From positions 186,001 through 250,000 of the forward strand of contig JAJPGZ010000003.1 in NCBI GenBank assembly GCA_021325495.1: a stretch of DNA of 64,000 bases. The letters are read 5' to 3'. Made by a program: the position numbers and the translations under genes. The notes under the pieces were generated by a model. That model searched no databases. It had not been told where the DNA came from and worked only from the letters and a program-made list of their open reading frames with translations. Positions 35,032 to 44,108 of the stretch are shown here, piece after piece (the first letter of the stretch is position 1; every line of letters begins with the position of its first letter). Source of the DNA: Spartobacteria bacterium (GTDB taxonomy: Bacteria > Verrucomicrobiota > Verrucomicrobiia > Chthoniobacterales > UBA10450).

Positions 35032-36528
35032 ATGCCTCCCCAGACTTTGACTCATAGCGAGCCGGCGGATCGCACGACGCTCCCGCAACACGAGTGCGGA
35101 TTGTTCGGCGTTTTCGGTCATCCGAACGCCGCGGTGTTGACGTATTACGGCTTGTTCGCGCTGCAACATCGCGGCCAGGAAAGCGCCGGCATCGTCACGA
35201 GCAACGGCCCGGGCACATCGTTTGTCATGCACAAAGACATGGGGCTGGTCTCGCAAGTCTTCGGGCAGGACGAATTAGGGAAACTCAAAGGCACTCGCGC
35301 GCTCGGTCACACGCGTTACTCGACCACCGGCACGAGCACGATCAAAAATGCGCAACCGTTCGTGGTCGATTGCGTGCGGGGACAGATGGCGATCGCGCAC
35401 AACGGCAATCTCATCAATGCCGATCTTCTGCGCGACGAGCTCGAGCGCAAAGGTTCCATTTTCCAAACCACGGCCGACAGCGAGATCATTTTGCATTTGC
35501 TCGCGCAACCCTCGAACAACGGTGACAATCCGTTAGGCGCATTGCGCCGGATGAAAGGCGCGTTTTCGCTTCTCATCATGAGCGAGCGCGAGCTCATCGC
35601 TGTGCGCGATCCGTTCGGCTGGCGTCCGCTCTGTCTCGGCAAACTCGATGGCGCCTACGTTCTCGCATCCGAAACCTGCGCGCTGGATTTGATTCACGCC
35701 CAGTTTATTCGCGAGGTCGCCCCCGGCGAAGTGCTGATCATCAGCGAAGACGGATTGCGCTCGGAATTTCCATTTGAACCGCAGCAGCCGGCCTTTTGCA
35801 TGTTCGAATACGTTTACTTCGCGCGGCCGGACAGCATCGTCGGCGGCGTGAACGTTGGCAAAGTCCGCATGGAAATGGGTCGCGAGCTCGCGCGCCGGTT
35901 TCCGGCCGATGCCGATCTTGTCGTGCCGGTGCCGGACTCGGGCAACTACGCCGCGCTCGGATTCGCCGAGGAATTAAATATTCCGTTCGCGCACGCGTTC
36001 GTTAGGAATCACTACATCGGCCGCACCTTTTTGCAGCCGAGCCAGCTCATCCGCGATTTCAATGTGCGCGTGAAATTGAATCTCATCAAAGAGATGGTGG
36101 AAGGAAAACGCGTGGTCGTGGTCGATGATTCCATCGTGCGCGGCACGACCTCGCGCGCGCGTGTCAGCAATCTGCGCGAAGCCGGCGCGAAGGAAGTGCA
36201 CATGCGCGTGAGCTGTCCGCCGCATCGTTTCGCCTGCCACTACGGCATCGATTTTCCCGATCCCGAAAAGTTAATCGCGAACCAGATGTCGATGGAGAAA
36301 ATTTGCGAGTATCTCAACGTCGACAGCCTCGGTTACCTCGATGTCGAAGGAATGGTGCGCGCGACCGGGCGCAACGTGAACGAATTTTGTCTCGCCTGTT
36401 TCAACGGCCAATATCCCCTCCCCGTCGATCCCGCGCTCGACAAATTCATCATGGAAAAACGAGAGAACCGTTCGCGTGCGCTCGCCGATCAGGAAGCGCA
36501 CCCGACGTTGTTCGCGGACTTGAAGTAA
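35032..36528 (+). CDS. purF: Amidophosphoribosyltransferase
   Basis: The first committed step of purine synthesis. The start at 35032 (MPPQTLTHSEPADR) leaves a propeptide of ~21 residues before the N-terminal nucleophile in HECGLFGVFGH. Other marks are HRGQESAGI, TRYSTTG, AHNGNLIN, the PRPP loop VVVVDDSIVRGTTSRARV (about 362-380) and SCPPHRFACHYGIDFP. Length 498 fits. It contains no AAGATCGACA word, but has CGTTAGGC at 35532 and GTTAGG at 36001. Confidence 0.96.
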   Translation: MPPQTLTHSEPADRTTLPQHECGLFGVFGHPNAAVLTYYGLFALQHRGQESAGIVTSNGPGTSFVMHKDMGLVSQVFGQDELGKLKGTRALGHTRYSTTGTSTIKNAQPFVVDCVRGQMAIAHNGNLINADLLRDELERKGSIFQTTADSEIILHLLAQPSNNGDNPLGALRRMKGAFSLLIMSERELIAVRDPFGWRPLCLGKLDGAYVLASETCALDLIHAQFIREVAPGEVLIISEDGLRSEFPFEPQQPAFCMFEYVYFARPDSIVGGVNVGKVRMEMGRELARRFPADADLVVPVPDSGNYAALGFAEELNIPFAHAFVRNHYIGRTFLQPSQLIRDFNVRVKLNLIKEMVEGKRVVVVDDSIVRGTTSRARVSNLREAGAKEVHMRVSCPPHRFACHYGIDFPDPEKLIANQMSMEKICEYLNVDSLGYLDVEGMVRATGRNVNEFCLACFNGQYPLPVDPALDKFIMEKRENRSRALADQEAHPTLFADLK

Positions 36529-36531
36529 CGC

Positions 36532-37533
36532 GTGCCAAAGAAAAAAGCGTACGCACGCGCCGGAGTAGATGTCGATCTTGGCAACAAGCTCAAGTCGCGC
36601 ATTCAATCGCTCGTTAGGCAAACGCACGGCACGAACGTGCTCGGAAAGATCGGCGGCTTCGGCGGACTCTTTCGCGCGCAGTTCACGGGAATGCGCGATC
36701 CGATTCTGGTTTCGAGCATCGACGGTGTCGGCACGAAATTGAAAATCGCATTCGCGTTAGATCGACATGATACCGTCGGCGCCGATCTCGTGAATCACTG
36801 CCTCAACGACATCGCCGTCGTCGGCGCGCGTCCGTTGTTCTTTCTCGATTACATCGGCTGCGAAAAACTTGAGCCGCGCGTGTTCGATCAATTGCTGCGT
36901 GGGTTTTCGCGCGCATGCCGCGAGGCAGGCTGCGCGCTCATCGGCGGCGAAACTGCGCAAATGCCGGGAATGTATCGAAAAGGCGAATACGATCTCGCGG
37001 GTTGCATCGTCGGCGTGGTCGATCGCAGAAAAATGATTGATGGATGGACAATCAAACCCGGCGACGTCGTGCTCGGGCTGCCTTCGAATGGGTTACACAC
37101 CAACGGCTACTCATTAGCCCGAAAAGTTTTGCCGCGTTCGCGCAAGATCGACAATGAACTCTTGCGCGTGCACAAAAATTATCAGCCGCTGCTCGCAAAA
37201 GTGCCTAACGGAATCCTAAAAGGCCTCGCCCACATCACCGGCGGCGGTTTGATCGACAATCTCCCGCGCGTGCTTCCGAAGAATTGCGACGCCGTCATCG
37301 ACACGAAGTCGTGGCGCGTTCCACCGATTTTCGAAATGATCCGCGAAAAAGGAGATGTCGATCTTGCGGAGATGTATCAGGTCTTCAACATGGGCATTGG
37401 CATGGTCGCGATTGTGGCCGAGCGCGACGCGAAAAAGACGATGTCGATCTTGCGCGCGAAACGAATCGGTCGCATTGAACGCGGGAGGGGGAAAACAATC
37501 CTGTCATTCCGAGCGAAGTCGAGGAATCTCTAA
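36532..37533 (+). CDS. purM: Phosphoribosylformylglycinamidine cyclo-ligase
   Basis: AIR synthetase, the step after PurL. The GTG start at 36532 is 3 bp after the purF stop. Landmarks are YARAGVDVDLGNKL, VSSIDGVGTKLKIAF, GADLVNHCLNDIAVVGARPLFFLDYI, LIGGETAQMPGMY and HITGGGLIDNLPRVLP. The natural C-terminus would be about IGRIERGRG; the last residues (TILSFRAKSRNL) come from a dispersed palindromic repeat that also supplies the stop codon. Four 10-mer copies lie within, encoded VDL, KID, VDL and SIL. Confidence 0.95.
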   Translation: MPKKKAYARAGVDVDLGNKLKSRIQSLVRQTHGTNVLGKIGGFGGLFRAQFTGMRDPILVSSIDGVGTKLKIAFALDRHDTVGADLVNHCLNDIAVVGARPLFFLDYIGCEKLEPRVFDQLLRGFSRACREAGCALIGGETAQMPGMYRKGEYDLAGCIVGVVDRRKMIDGWTIKPGDVVLGLPSNGLHTNGYSLARKVLPRSRKIDNELLRVHKNYQPLLAKVPNGILKGLAHITGGGLIDNLPRVLPKNCDAVIDTKSWRVPPIFEMIREKGDVDLAEMYQVFNMGIGMVAIVAERDAKKTMSILRAKRIGRIERGRGKTILSFRAKSRNL

Positions 37534-37577
37534 TTGAGTTCTCAGTGAGAGATGTCTCGACTGCGCTCGACATGACA
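37502..37577. repeat. Dispersed palindromic repeat at the purM 3' end
   Basis: The left arm (37502-37530, TGTCATTCCGAGCGAAGTCG...) and right arm (37549-37577) are imperfect inverted copies, about 22 of 29 positions. The left arm is translated as the purM tail and contributes its stop. It may also act as the purM terminator hairpin. Confidence 0.75.
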
Positions 37578-37582
37578 CGAGT

Positions 37583-38561
<979 letters not shown>

Positions 38562-38575
<14 letters not shown>

Positions 38576-39029
38576 TGCGTTTCGGCACGAGCGCGTGCGC
38601 GAACATCGTCTGCACAATCTCGCCCCGCTGATTGGTGGTGACGTTGCGCAGCCTAACGACACCGTGATTTGGTTTCGATTTCGACACGCGATGATCGACA
38701 ATCTCCGTCTCGACCCGCAATTGGTCGCCCGGCCGCACCGCGTTCGGCCATCGCAATTCATCCACGCCCAGACCGATCGCGCCTTCGGCGAAATTCAGGG
38801 TGCGCACAAACAAGCGCATCGTGATCGCCGCCGTGTGCCACCCGCTCGCGACCAGACCCTTGAAAATCGAGCGCTCGGCTTCATTGGCGTTGAGATGAAA
38901 TTTCTGCGGATCAAACTTCTCCGCGAACTCAATGATCGCTTCGCCCGGAACTTCGTAGGCGTCGGATTGAAATCGATCGCCGACTTTTAGATCGTCGAAA
39001 TAGCGTTCCTTCATCGCCGCAGCATTCAT
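38562..39029 (-). CDS. MaoC-like dehydratase (hotdog fold)
   Basis: Residues such as [34 protein letters not shown] (catalytic Asp/His region), [17 protein letters not shown] and [21 protein letters not shown] define a MaoC/R-hydratase domain acting on acyl-CoA or acyl-ACP. I choose 39029 ([11 protein letters not shown]); starts at 39014 or 39053 are equally possible and no ribosome-binding site decides. Confidence 0.82.
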
Positions 39030-39095
39030 GAGGCATTGCTGGCGCTGGCGCAACGTGTAAAATGCCCGCGCAAGATCGACATGTGCGATTCGCGC

Positions 39096-39167
39096 GGGCG
39101 GTTAGCTCAGTGGTAGAGCATCTCGTTTACACCGAGGGGGTCGGGGGTTCGAAACCCTCACCGCCCA
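39096..39167 (+). tRNA. tRNA-Val (anticodon TAC)
   Basis: GGGCGGT pairs with ACCGCCC (7-bp acceptor). The D arm is GCTC-AGTGGTA-GAGC, the anticodon arm TCTCG-TTTACAC-CGAGG with anticodon TAC, and the T arm contains GGTTCGAAACC. Discriminator A, no encoded CCA. A 10-mer copy lies 15 bp upstream. Its 3' end overlaps the last codons of the minus-strand TPR gene by 10 bp. Confidence 0.95.
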
Positions 39168-40915
39168 TTTTTTGTTGAGTCTTCGGCACGCGCGCGAAGT
39201 TTCGCGGCTTCCCGCAAATGTTTCTCTGCTTCGGTTTGATTTCCGATGCGGCGCAAAGCGTCGCCAAGATTTTGCTGCGCATCGACATCAACTGGATTCA
39301 AAGCGACGGCTTGCTCGTACTCGCGAATGGCTGCTTCGGTTTGCCCACTTCGATCCAATGCCACCGCAAGATTATAATGATTGGTCGCTTCACGCGGTTC
39401 TAATGCGATCGCTTTTCGGTACAGCTCCGCGGCCGCGGTCGCTTCATTTTCTTGCAACAATGCATTGCCGAGATTTGTCAGGGCCGGAACAAAATCCGGC
39501 GCGGCGGCCAATGCGGCACGGTAGTGGTCGATCGCGGCCTCGATTTCGCCGCGATTGAGGAGTGCGTTCGCCAGATTGTATTGGGCGTGTTCGTAAGCGG
39601 GCCGAATGGCGACAGCAGTTTGCAGATGAGCGATCGCTTCGTCATCACGCCCGATTTTTCCGAGCGCGAGCGCATAGTTATTGTGCGCAACGGCGTTGTT
39701 GGATGTAACCGACAAGGTGTGTTCCCACAGCGTCCCGGCGTTGCGCCAATAATGACATTGCTGCCAGCCTAACAAAGCAAAGATCGACATGATAATCGCC
39801 GCCATTGCCGAACTCACGATGCTCGGGATTTTCGCCGCCGTGGAAAGCGCGTACAAAAACCACGTCCCGCCGATGAAGAGTCCGATATGCGGGAGATAAG
39901 TGTAGCGATCGGCGTGCGCTTGCGACCCCACCTGGATCAAACCACAAACCGGTAACAGCATCGTCACGAACCAAAACCATCCCGTCAGCAGATACGGATA
40001 ACGTTTGCGCGTCAGGATCGCGACCGCGCTGATCGCACCAATCAACACAAGCGCGCCCAGGCCCAGCATCAACGAAACGTCTCCTGGCAACAGCGGATAA
40101 AAGACTGCCAGTTTTGTCGGCCACAATGTGTGCCGCAAATAAGTCAATAGCGCGATCGGCGCCAAAGCAGAGCGCGACCAAATTGATAATGCTTCCGCGG
40201 GATAAATCGCATCGTGCTGGGCGAACAACGTGATAACGCACGAGATCAAGGCGAGTGTGCCTAACGGAATTTTTTCCAGGACGCATTTCCGAAACGTTTG
40301 CTTTTCCAGCCGCTGCAAAGGCCAAAAATCGACAAGCAACAAAACGATTGGCACACTCACCAACATTGGCTTCGCCATCAGTCCGCAGGCGAATACCGCA
40401 CAGACCAATGCGTAGCGAGCGAGCGAGCGCGCACGCGTATACCACGTGTAAGTCGCGAGTGTCGCCATGAAAAACACGCCGCTGAGAACATCTTTGCGCT
40501 CGGCCACCCATGCGACCGACTCCACATGCAGCGGATGCACCGCGAAAAGCCCGGCCACCACGGCGCTTCGACCCACACTTCCGGTCATCGATTTGAGGAC
40601 GAAGAAAAGCAGAAGGACCGAAATGGAATGCAGCAACACGTTAACGAAATGATGTCCGGCTGGATTCAATCCAAAAATCTGGCAATCGATCATGTGCGAG
40701 AGCCATGTCAGTGGATGCCAGTTCGCGGCGTGGATATGCGTGAATGCCCACTTTAACGCTGCCGTCGTTAGGCCGTGGTTGACCGCAGCGTTATCGGCCA
40801 CATAAAGCGCGTCGTCGTAACCGACGAAATCGAACCACAACACTTGTCCAAACACGCACCATGTCAGCACCACCAAACCGACTCCGATGGCGGCCGTCTT
40901 CCAACGCGCGCTCAT
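39158..40915 (-). CDS. Multi-spanning membrane protein with C-terminal TPR repeats
   Basis: About ten hydrophobic helices (1-375) are followed by five to six TPR units (about 390-565), e.g. NYALALGKIGRDDEAIAHLQTAV and NLGNALLQENEATAAAELYRKAI. The N-terminal GYDDALYVADN loop, HPLTWLSHMIDCQIFGLNPAGHHFVNVLLH and HPLHVESVAWVAERKDVLSG match the TMTC/O-mannosyltransferase-like GT-C family, so a glycosyltransferase role is plausible. The stop codon lies inside the complementary strand of the tRNA-Val acceptor stem. Confidence 0.8.
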   Translation of the reverse strand: MSARWKTAAIGVGLVVLTWCVFGQVLWFDFVGYDDALYVADNAAVNHGLTTAALKWAFTHIHAANWHPLTWLSHMIDCQIFGLNPAGHHFVNVLLHSISVLLLFFVLKSMTGSVGRSAVVAGLFAVHPLHVESVAWVAERKDVLSGVFFMATLATYTWYTRARSLARYALVCAVFACGLMAKPMLVSVPIVLLLVDFWPLQRLEKQTFRKCVLEKIPLGTLALISCVITLFAQHDAIYPAEALSIWSRSALAPIALLTYLRHTLWPTKLAVFYPLLPGDVSLMLGLGALVLIGAISAVAILTRKRYPYLLTGWFWFVTMLLPVCGLIQVGSQAHADRYTYLPHIGLFIGGTWFLYALSTAAKIPSIVSSAMAAIIMSIFALLGWQQCHYWRNAGTLWEHTLSVTSNNAVAHNNYALALGKIGRDDEAIAHLQTAVAIRPAYEHAQYNLANALLNRGEIEAAIDHYRAALAAAPDFVPALTNLGNALLQENEATAAAELYRKAIALEPREATNHYNLAVALDRSGQTEAAIREYEQAVALNPVDVDAQQNLGDALRRIGNQTEAEKHLREAAKLRARAEDSTKNGR

Positions 40916-40930
40916 ATTTCCAGGCCGGGC

Positions 40931-41590
40931 CTAACGACCTAACAAATCGTGCGCTGCGGGAAAAATCAGCCGCTCCCACTCGGCGTACGCTTTCGCCGAA
41001 GGGTGCAGGCCGTCGGCCGCGACGAGCGAGCGGTCTTCACCCATCTTTTTGCTGAGCGGGAAAAGATCGACAATGCGCAGCCCGCGCTTTTGCGATTCGT
41101 CGGTGATAATTTTGTTAAAGCTGGCGATGCCTTCGGAAATGTTTCGGCCGCGAGCGTACTTTACTCCCGTTGGCGTGACGCCGAAATCCGGAATGGTGAC
41201 GACCAGCAATCGCGATTTGTTAGGCAATATCGCGAGCATCTCCTCGACGATGTGATTGAAATTCTTACGGAATTTCTCCGCATCGACGCCTTGCACCCAA
41301 TCGTTCACGCCAATGAGCAACGTCGCGAAGTTCGGTTTTTCTTTGCGAAAGATGGGCAGCTCGTTGTCGATCAACTGCTGCGTCGTCCAACCGGTGACCG
41401 ACGGATTCGCGGCAAGATCGACATCTACTCCTTCGGCTTTGAGGTGCCGCGTAAGCAACGCCGGCCACGATTCGTTAGGCGAAGCGCCTTCGCCGATGGT
41501 GTAGGAATCGCCCAGAGCGACATACCGAATTTTTTCTGCGGCACTCGCGTTCATCGCCACAAGCAGTAACGCAATTCGCCAAAGTTTCAT
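40931..41590 (-). CDS. Secreted SGNH/GDSL hydrolase
   Basis: The signal peptide MKLWRIALLLVAMNASA precedes an SGNH domain with block I VALGDSYTIGEG, block III IGVNDWVQG and block V DGLHPSAKAY, giving Ser-Asp-His. Length (219) fits small periplasmic lysophospholipase/esterase enzymes. Overlap by 4 bp with the upstream racemase homologue. Two 10-mer copies encode VDL. Confidence 0.87.
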   Translation of the reverse strand: MKLWRIALLLVAMNASAAEKIRYVALGDSYTIGEGASPNESWPALLTRHLKAEGVDVDLAANPSVTGWTTQQLIDNELPIFRKEKPNFATLLIGVNDWVQGVDAEKFRKNFNHIVEEMLAILPNKSRLLVVTIPDFGVTPTGVKYARGRNISEGIASFNKIITDESQKRGLRIVDLFPLSKKMGEDRSLVAADGLHPSAKAYAEWERLIFPAAHDLLGR

Positions 41591-42285
41591 ACGTCGAGCA
41601 TCTGAGCGACCGCCGCCTGGCAGTGAATCGCGGCGGTGTCGATGAAAGGAATTCCGTTATGCTCGGGTTCGCGCAGGATCAATGTCAGTTCCGTGCCGGC
41701 GAGAAGAACGCCGTCGATGTCGATCTTTGCGCGCATGCGATCGACGATGGCGAGTAATCCGGCGTGCGTCTCGGGCAAAAATTTGCCGGGAACGAGTTCG
41801 CCGAAATATTTTTTGTGAATGTAATCCTGATCATCCGCCGGCGGCGGGATGAGTTGGATGCTTTCGCGCACGAAAACTTTCGGATAAAAATCGGCCTGCA
41901 TGGTGTAGCGCGTGCCAAAAAGGCAAAGCCGTTTCAAACCGCGCTTCTTCACTTCCGTGCACGTCGCTTCGACAATGCTGATCAACGGAATGGGTGATGC
42001 GCGCGCGACCTCGTCGAACGCGAGATGCGGCGTGTTCGCGGCCATTAAGCCGAAATCGCATCCGGCGCGGGCCAACTTTTCGATTCCTGCGAGCAAGAAT
42101 TTCGTTAGGCCGGCGAGATCGCCGCCCTCAATGAAAGCGCGGCCTTCTTCAAGATCGACACTGTTAATCACAAACTGCGGATAACTGCCGTCGGGTTTTC
42201 GTTCGCGATAGAGTGCGATGATGCGGTTGTAGTAATCGACGGTCGATTCCGGTCCCATCCCCGCGAGCATGCCGAGCGTTTTCAC
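41587..42285 (-). CDS. Aspartate/glutamate racemase-family protein lacking both active-site cysteines
   Basis: The 232 residues follow the family throughout: MLAGMGPESTVDYYNRI at the start, and the two half-sites. But the first half-site reads MAANTPH (81-87), where racemases have a cysteine before NT, and the second reads LAGTEL (195-200) instead of GCTE. With both proton-shuttling cysteines missing, PLP-independent racemisation by the usual mechanism is unlikely. It may be a different lyase/isomerase or a binding protein. It is cotranslated with the SGNH hydrolase. Confidence 0.8.
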   Translation of the reverse strand: MKTLGMLAGMGPESTVDYYNRIIALYRERKPDGSYPQFVINSVDLEEGRAFIEGGDLAGLTKFLLAGIEKLARAGCDFGLMAANTPHLAFDEVARASPIPLISIVEATCTEVKKRGLKRLCLFGTRYTMQADFYPKVFVRESIQLIPPPADDQDYIHKKYFGELVPGKFLPETHAGLLAIVDRMRAKIDIDGVLLAGTELTLILREPEHNGIPFIDTAAIHCQAAVAQMLDV

Positions 42286-42324
42286 GACGGTTTACACTTT
42301 CGCACGCGCGCTTCGCCGTTCAAA

Positions 42325-44106
42325 ATGCCCGATGTGAAAACAATTCCTGTGCTGCTCACGTTCACCATGTCGATCTTGGCGATTGTCGATCTTAGCGCGC
42401 AAACGCGCACGAGTTCGCCGGCGCGGCCGGACAAGACGCTGATCACGAACAAAAATGAAGGCGTGATGGAAGCGGCGGCGTTGCGCAATTGGGCGAAGGA
42501 GTATTACGACTGGCGCAACCAGGAGAATCCGACCGGAAGCAGCGAGGCCGGCCTTCACACTTGGGACGATCGCCTGACCGATTATTCGCCGGCGAAAATC
42601 GACGAACGCGCGAAACGCACGCGCGCGTTGCTCGACAAAGTGCGCGCACTCAAGATCGACAACTGGTCGAAGGACGATCAAATCGACGCGCTACTCTTTC
42701 GTTCGCAGCTGGAGAGCGTCGATTTCAACACGCGCGTTTTGAAATTCGAGCGGACGAACCCGCAGACCTACACCGGCGAATGCGTGAGCGCGATTTTCAG
42801 CCTGCTGAAGAAAGATTACGACACACCGCGCAAACGCGCGCTCGCGGCTACGGCGCGATTGAAAGCGATGCCGGCGTTGTTGAAACAAGGCCTAACGAAT
42901 CTGCAAAATCCAGTAAAACTGTATGCGCAGCTGGCGATCGAATCGGCACGCGCGGTCGATCCGCTTTTCAATCAAAGCGTGGCGGCGTTAGATGTCGATC
43001 TTGCGCCTAACGAGCATGAGGAATTCGCCAAAGCGCGCGCAACCGCGACGGCGGCGATGCATTCGTACGCGGACGAACTGGAGAAGCGCCTGCCGAAGAT
43101 GGTCGATTTCGCGCCCATGGGCGAAGCAAATTACAATTACTACCTCAAACACGTTTTGCTCCTGCCGCTCGACGCGAAGGAAGTGGAGACGATCGGCCGG
43201 GCTGAGCTGGCGCGTTATCGCGCGCTCGAAGCGTTGTTGCCCGATCCCAAACTGGCCGATCCCGATCCGGCGCGAAGCAAAAACATTCCGCCAGACCAGG
43301 AGTCGTTTTTAAAGGCATACGAAAGTCGCGAAGCGGAAATGATCGCGTTCTTGAAAGATCGACATCTTGTCACCATTCCGGATTACCTCGGACCGTTTCA
43401 GATCAAGCAATTGCCGGAAGCATTCAAGCCGACCAGTCCCGGCGGTTTCATGAATCCTCCGGGAGTCTATGACAAGGACCCGGGCGGTTTCTTTTTCATT
43501 CCGACGTACAATCCACAGTCGAAAAACTTTTACATTCGCGCGGCAATCGAAGATCCGCGGCCGATCCTCGGACACGAAGGAATTCCGGGACACTTCATGC
43601 AGTTGTCGATCGCCAATCATTTGCCTAACGAAATCCGCCGCCAACATGGCGACGGCGTTTTTGTCGAAGGTTGGGCCTTGTATGGCGAAGAAATGTTATC
43701 GCGCACCGGTTTGTATCCGGACAATTCCCCGGCGCAGGGACAGGTGCTGCATTTGTCGCGTTATCGCGCCGCGCGCATCGGCGTGGATGTGAACTTGCAC
43801 ACCGGCCGATGGACGTTCGAGCAGGCGGTGAATTATTTCATGGAGGCGGGCGGTTTGGACGAGGAAGCGGCGCGGGGCGAAGCGGCGGGCGCGGCGTCGA
43901 GTCCGCATCAGAAAATCAGCTACATCATCGGAAAATGGCAGATCATGAATTTGTTAGGCCGTTACAAAGATCGACAAGGTGAGAATTTCAATCTCGGACA
44001 ATTTCACGACGACTTGATCAAGAACGGCAGCCTGCCGGTTTCGATCATCGAATGGATTCTGCTCGACGACCCGACAGCGATTAAGAAAGCGACAAGCGAA
44101 AAGTAA
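42325..44106 (+). CDS. Secreted DUF885 metallopeptidase-like protein
   Basis: The 593 residues are helical and carry HEGIPGH near 417 with VFVEGWALYGEEM about 35 residues later, the zinc-binding arrangement of DUF885 proteins (gluzincin-like). A signal peptide ends near LSAQ; its core TMSILAIVDLSAQ is encoded by two tandem copies of the 10-mer (42368, 42384), the first in the SIL frame and the second in the VDL frame. In all six 10-mers occur here. Probably a periplasmic peptidase; substrate unknown. Confidence 0.85.
   Translation: MPDVKTIPVLLTFTMSILAIVDLSAQTRTSSPARPDKTLITNKNEGVMEAAALRNWAKEYYDWRNQENPTGSSEAGLHTWDDRLTDYSPAKIDERAKRTRALLDKVRALKIDNWSKDDQIDALLFRSQLESVDFNTRVLKFERTNPQTYTGECVSAIFSLLKKDYDTPRKRALAATARLKAMPALLKQGLTNLQNPVKLYAQLAIESARAVDPLFNQSVAALDVDLAPNEHEEFAKARATATAAMHSYADELEKRLPKMVDFAPMGEANYNYYLKHVLLLPLDAKEVETIGRAELARYRALEALLPDPKLADPDPARSKNIPPDQESFLKAYESREAEMIAFLKDRHLVTIPDYLGPFQIKQLPEAFKPTSPGGFMNPPGVYDKDPGGFFFIPTYNPQSKNFYIRAAIEDPRPILGHEGIPGHFMQLSIANHLPNEIRRQHGDGVFVEGWALYGEEMLSRTGLYPDNSPAQGQVLHLSRYRAARIGVDVNLHTGRWTFEQAVNYFMEAGGLDEEAARGEAAGAASSPHQKISYIIGKWQIMNLLGRYKDRQGENFNLGQFHDDLIKNGSLPVSIIEWILLDDPTAIKKATSEK
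42368..42393. repeat. Tandem 10-mer pair, 16-bp spacing, in a signal peptide
   Basis: TGTCGATCTT at 42368 and 42384 inside the signal peptide of the DUF885 gene. Confidence 0.95.
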
Positions 44107-44108
44107 GA

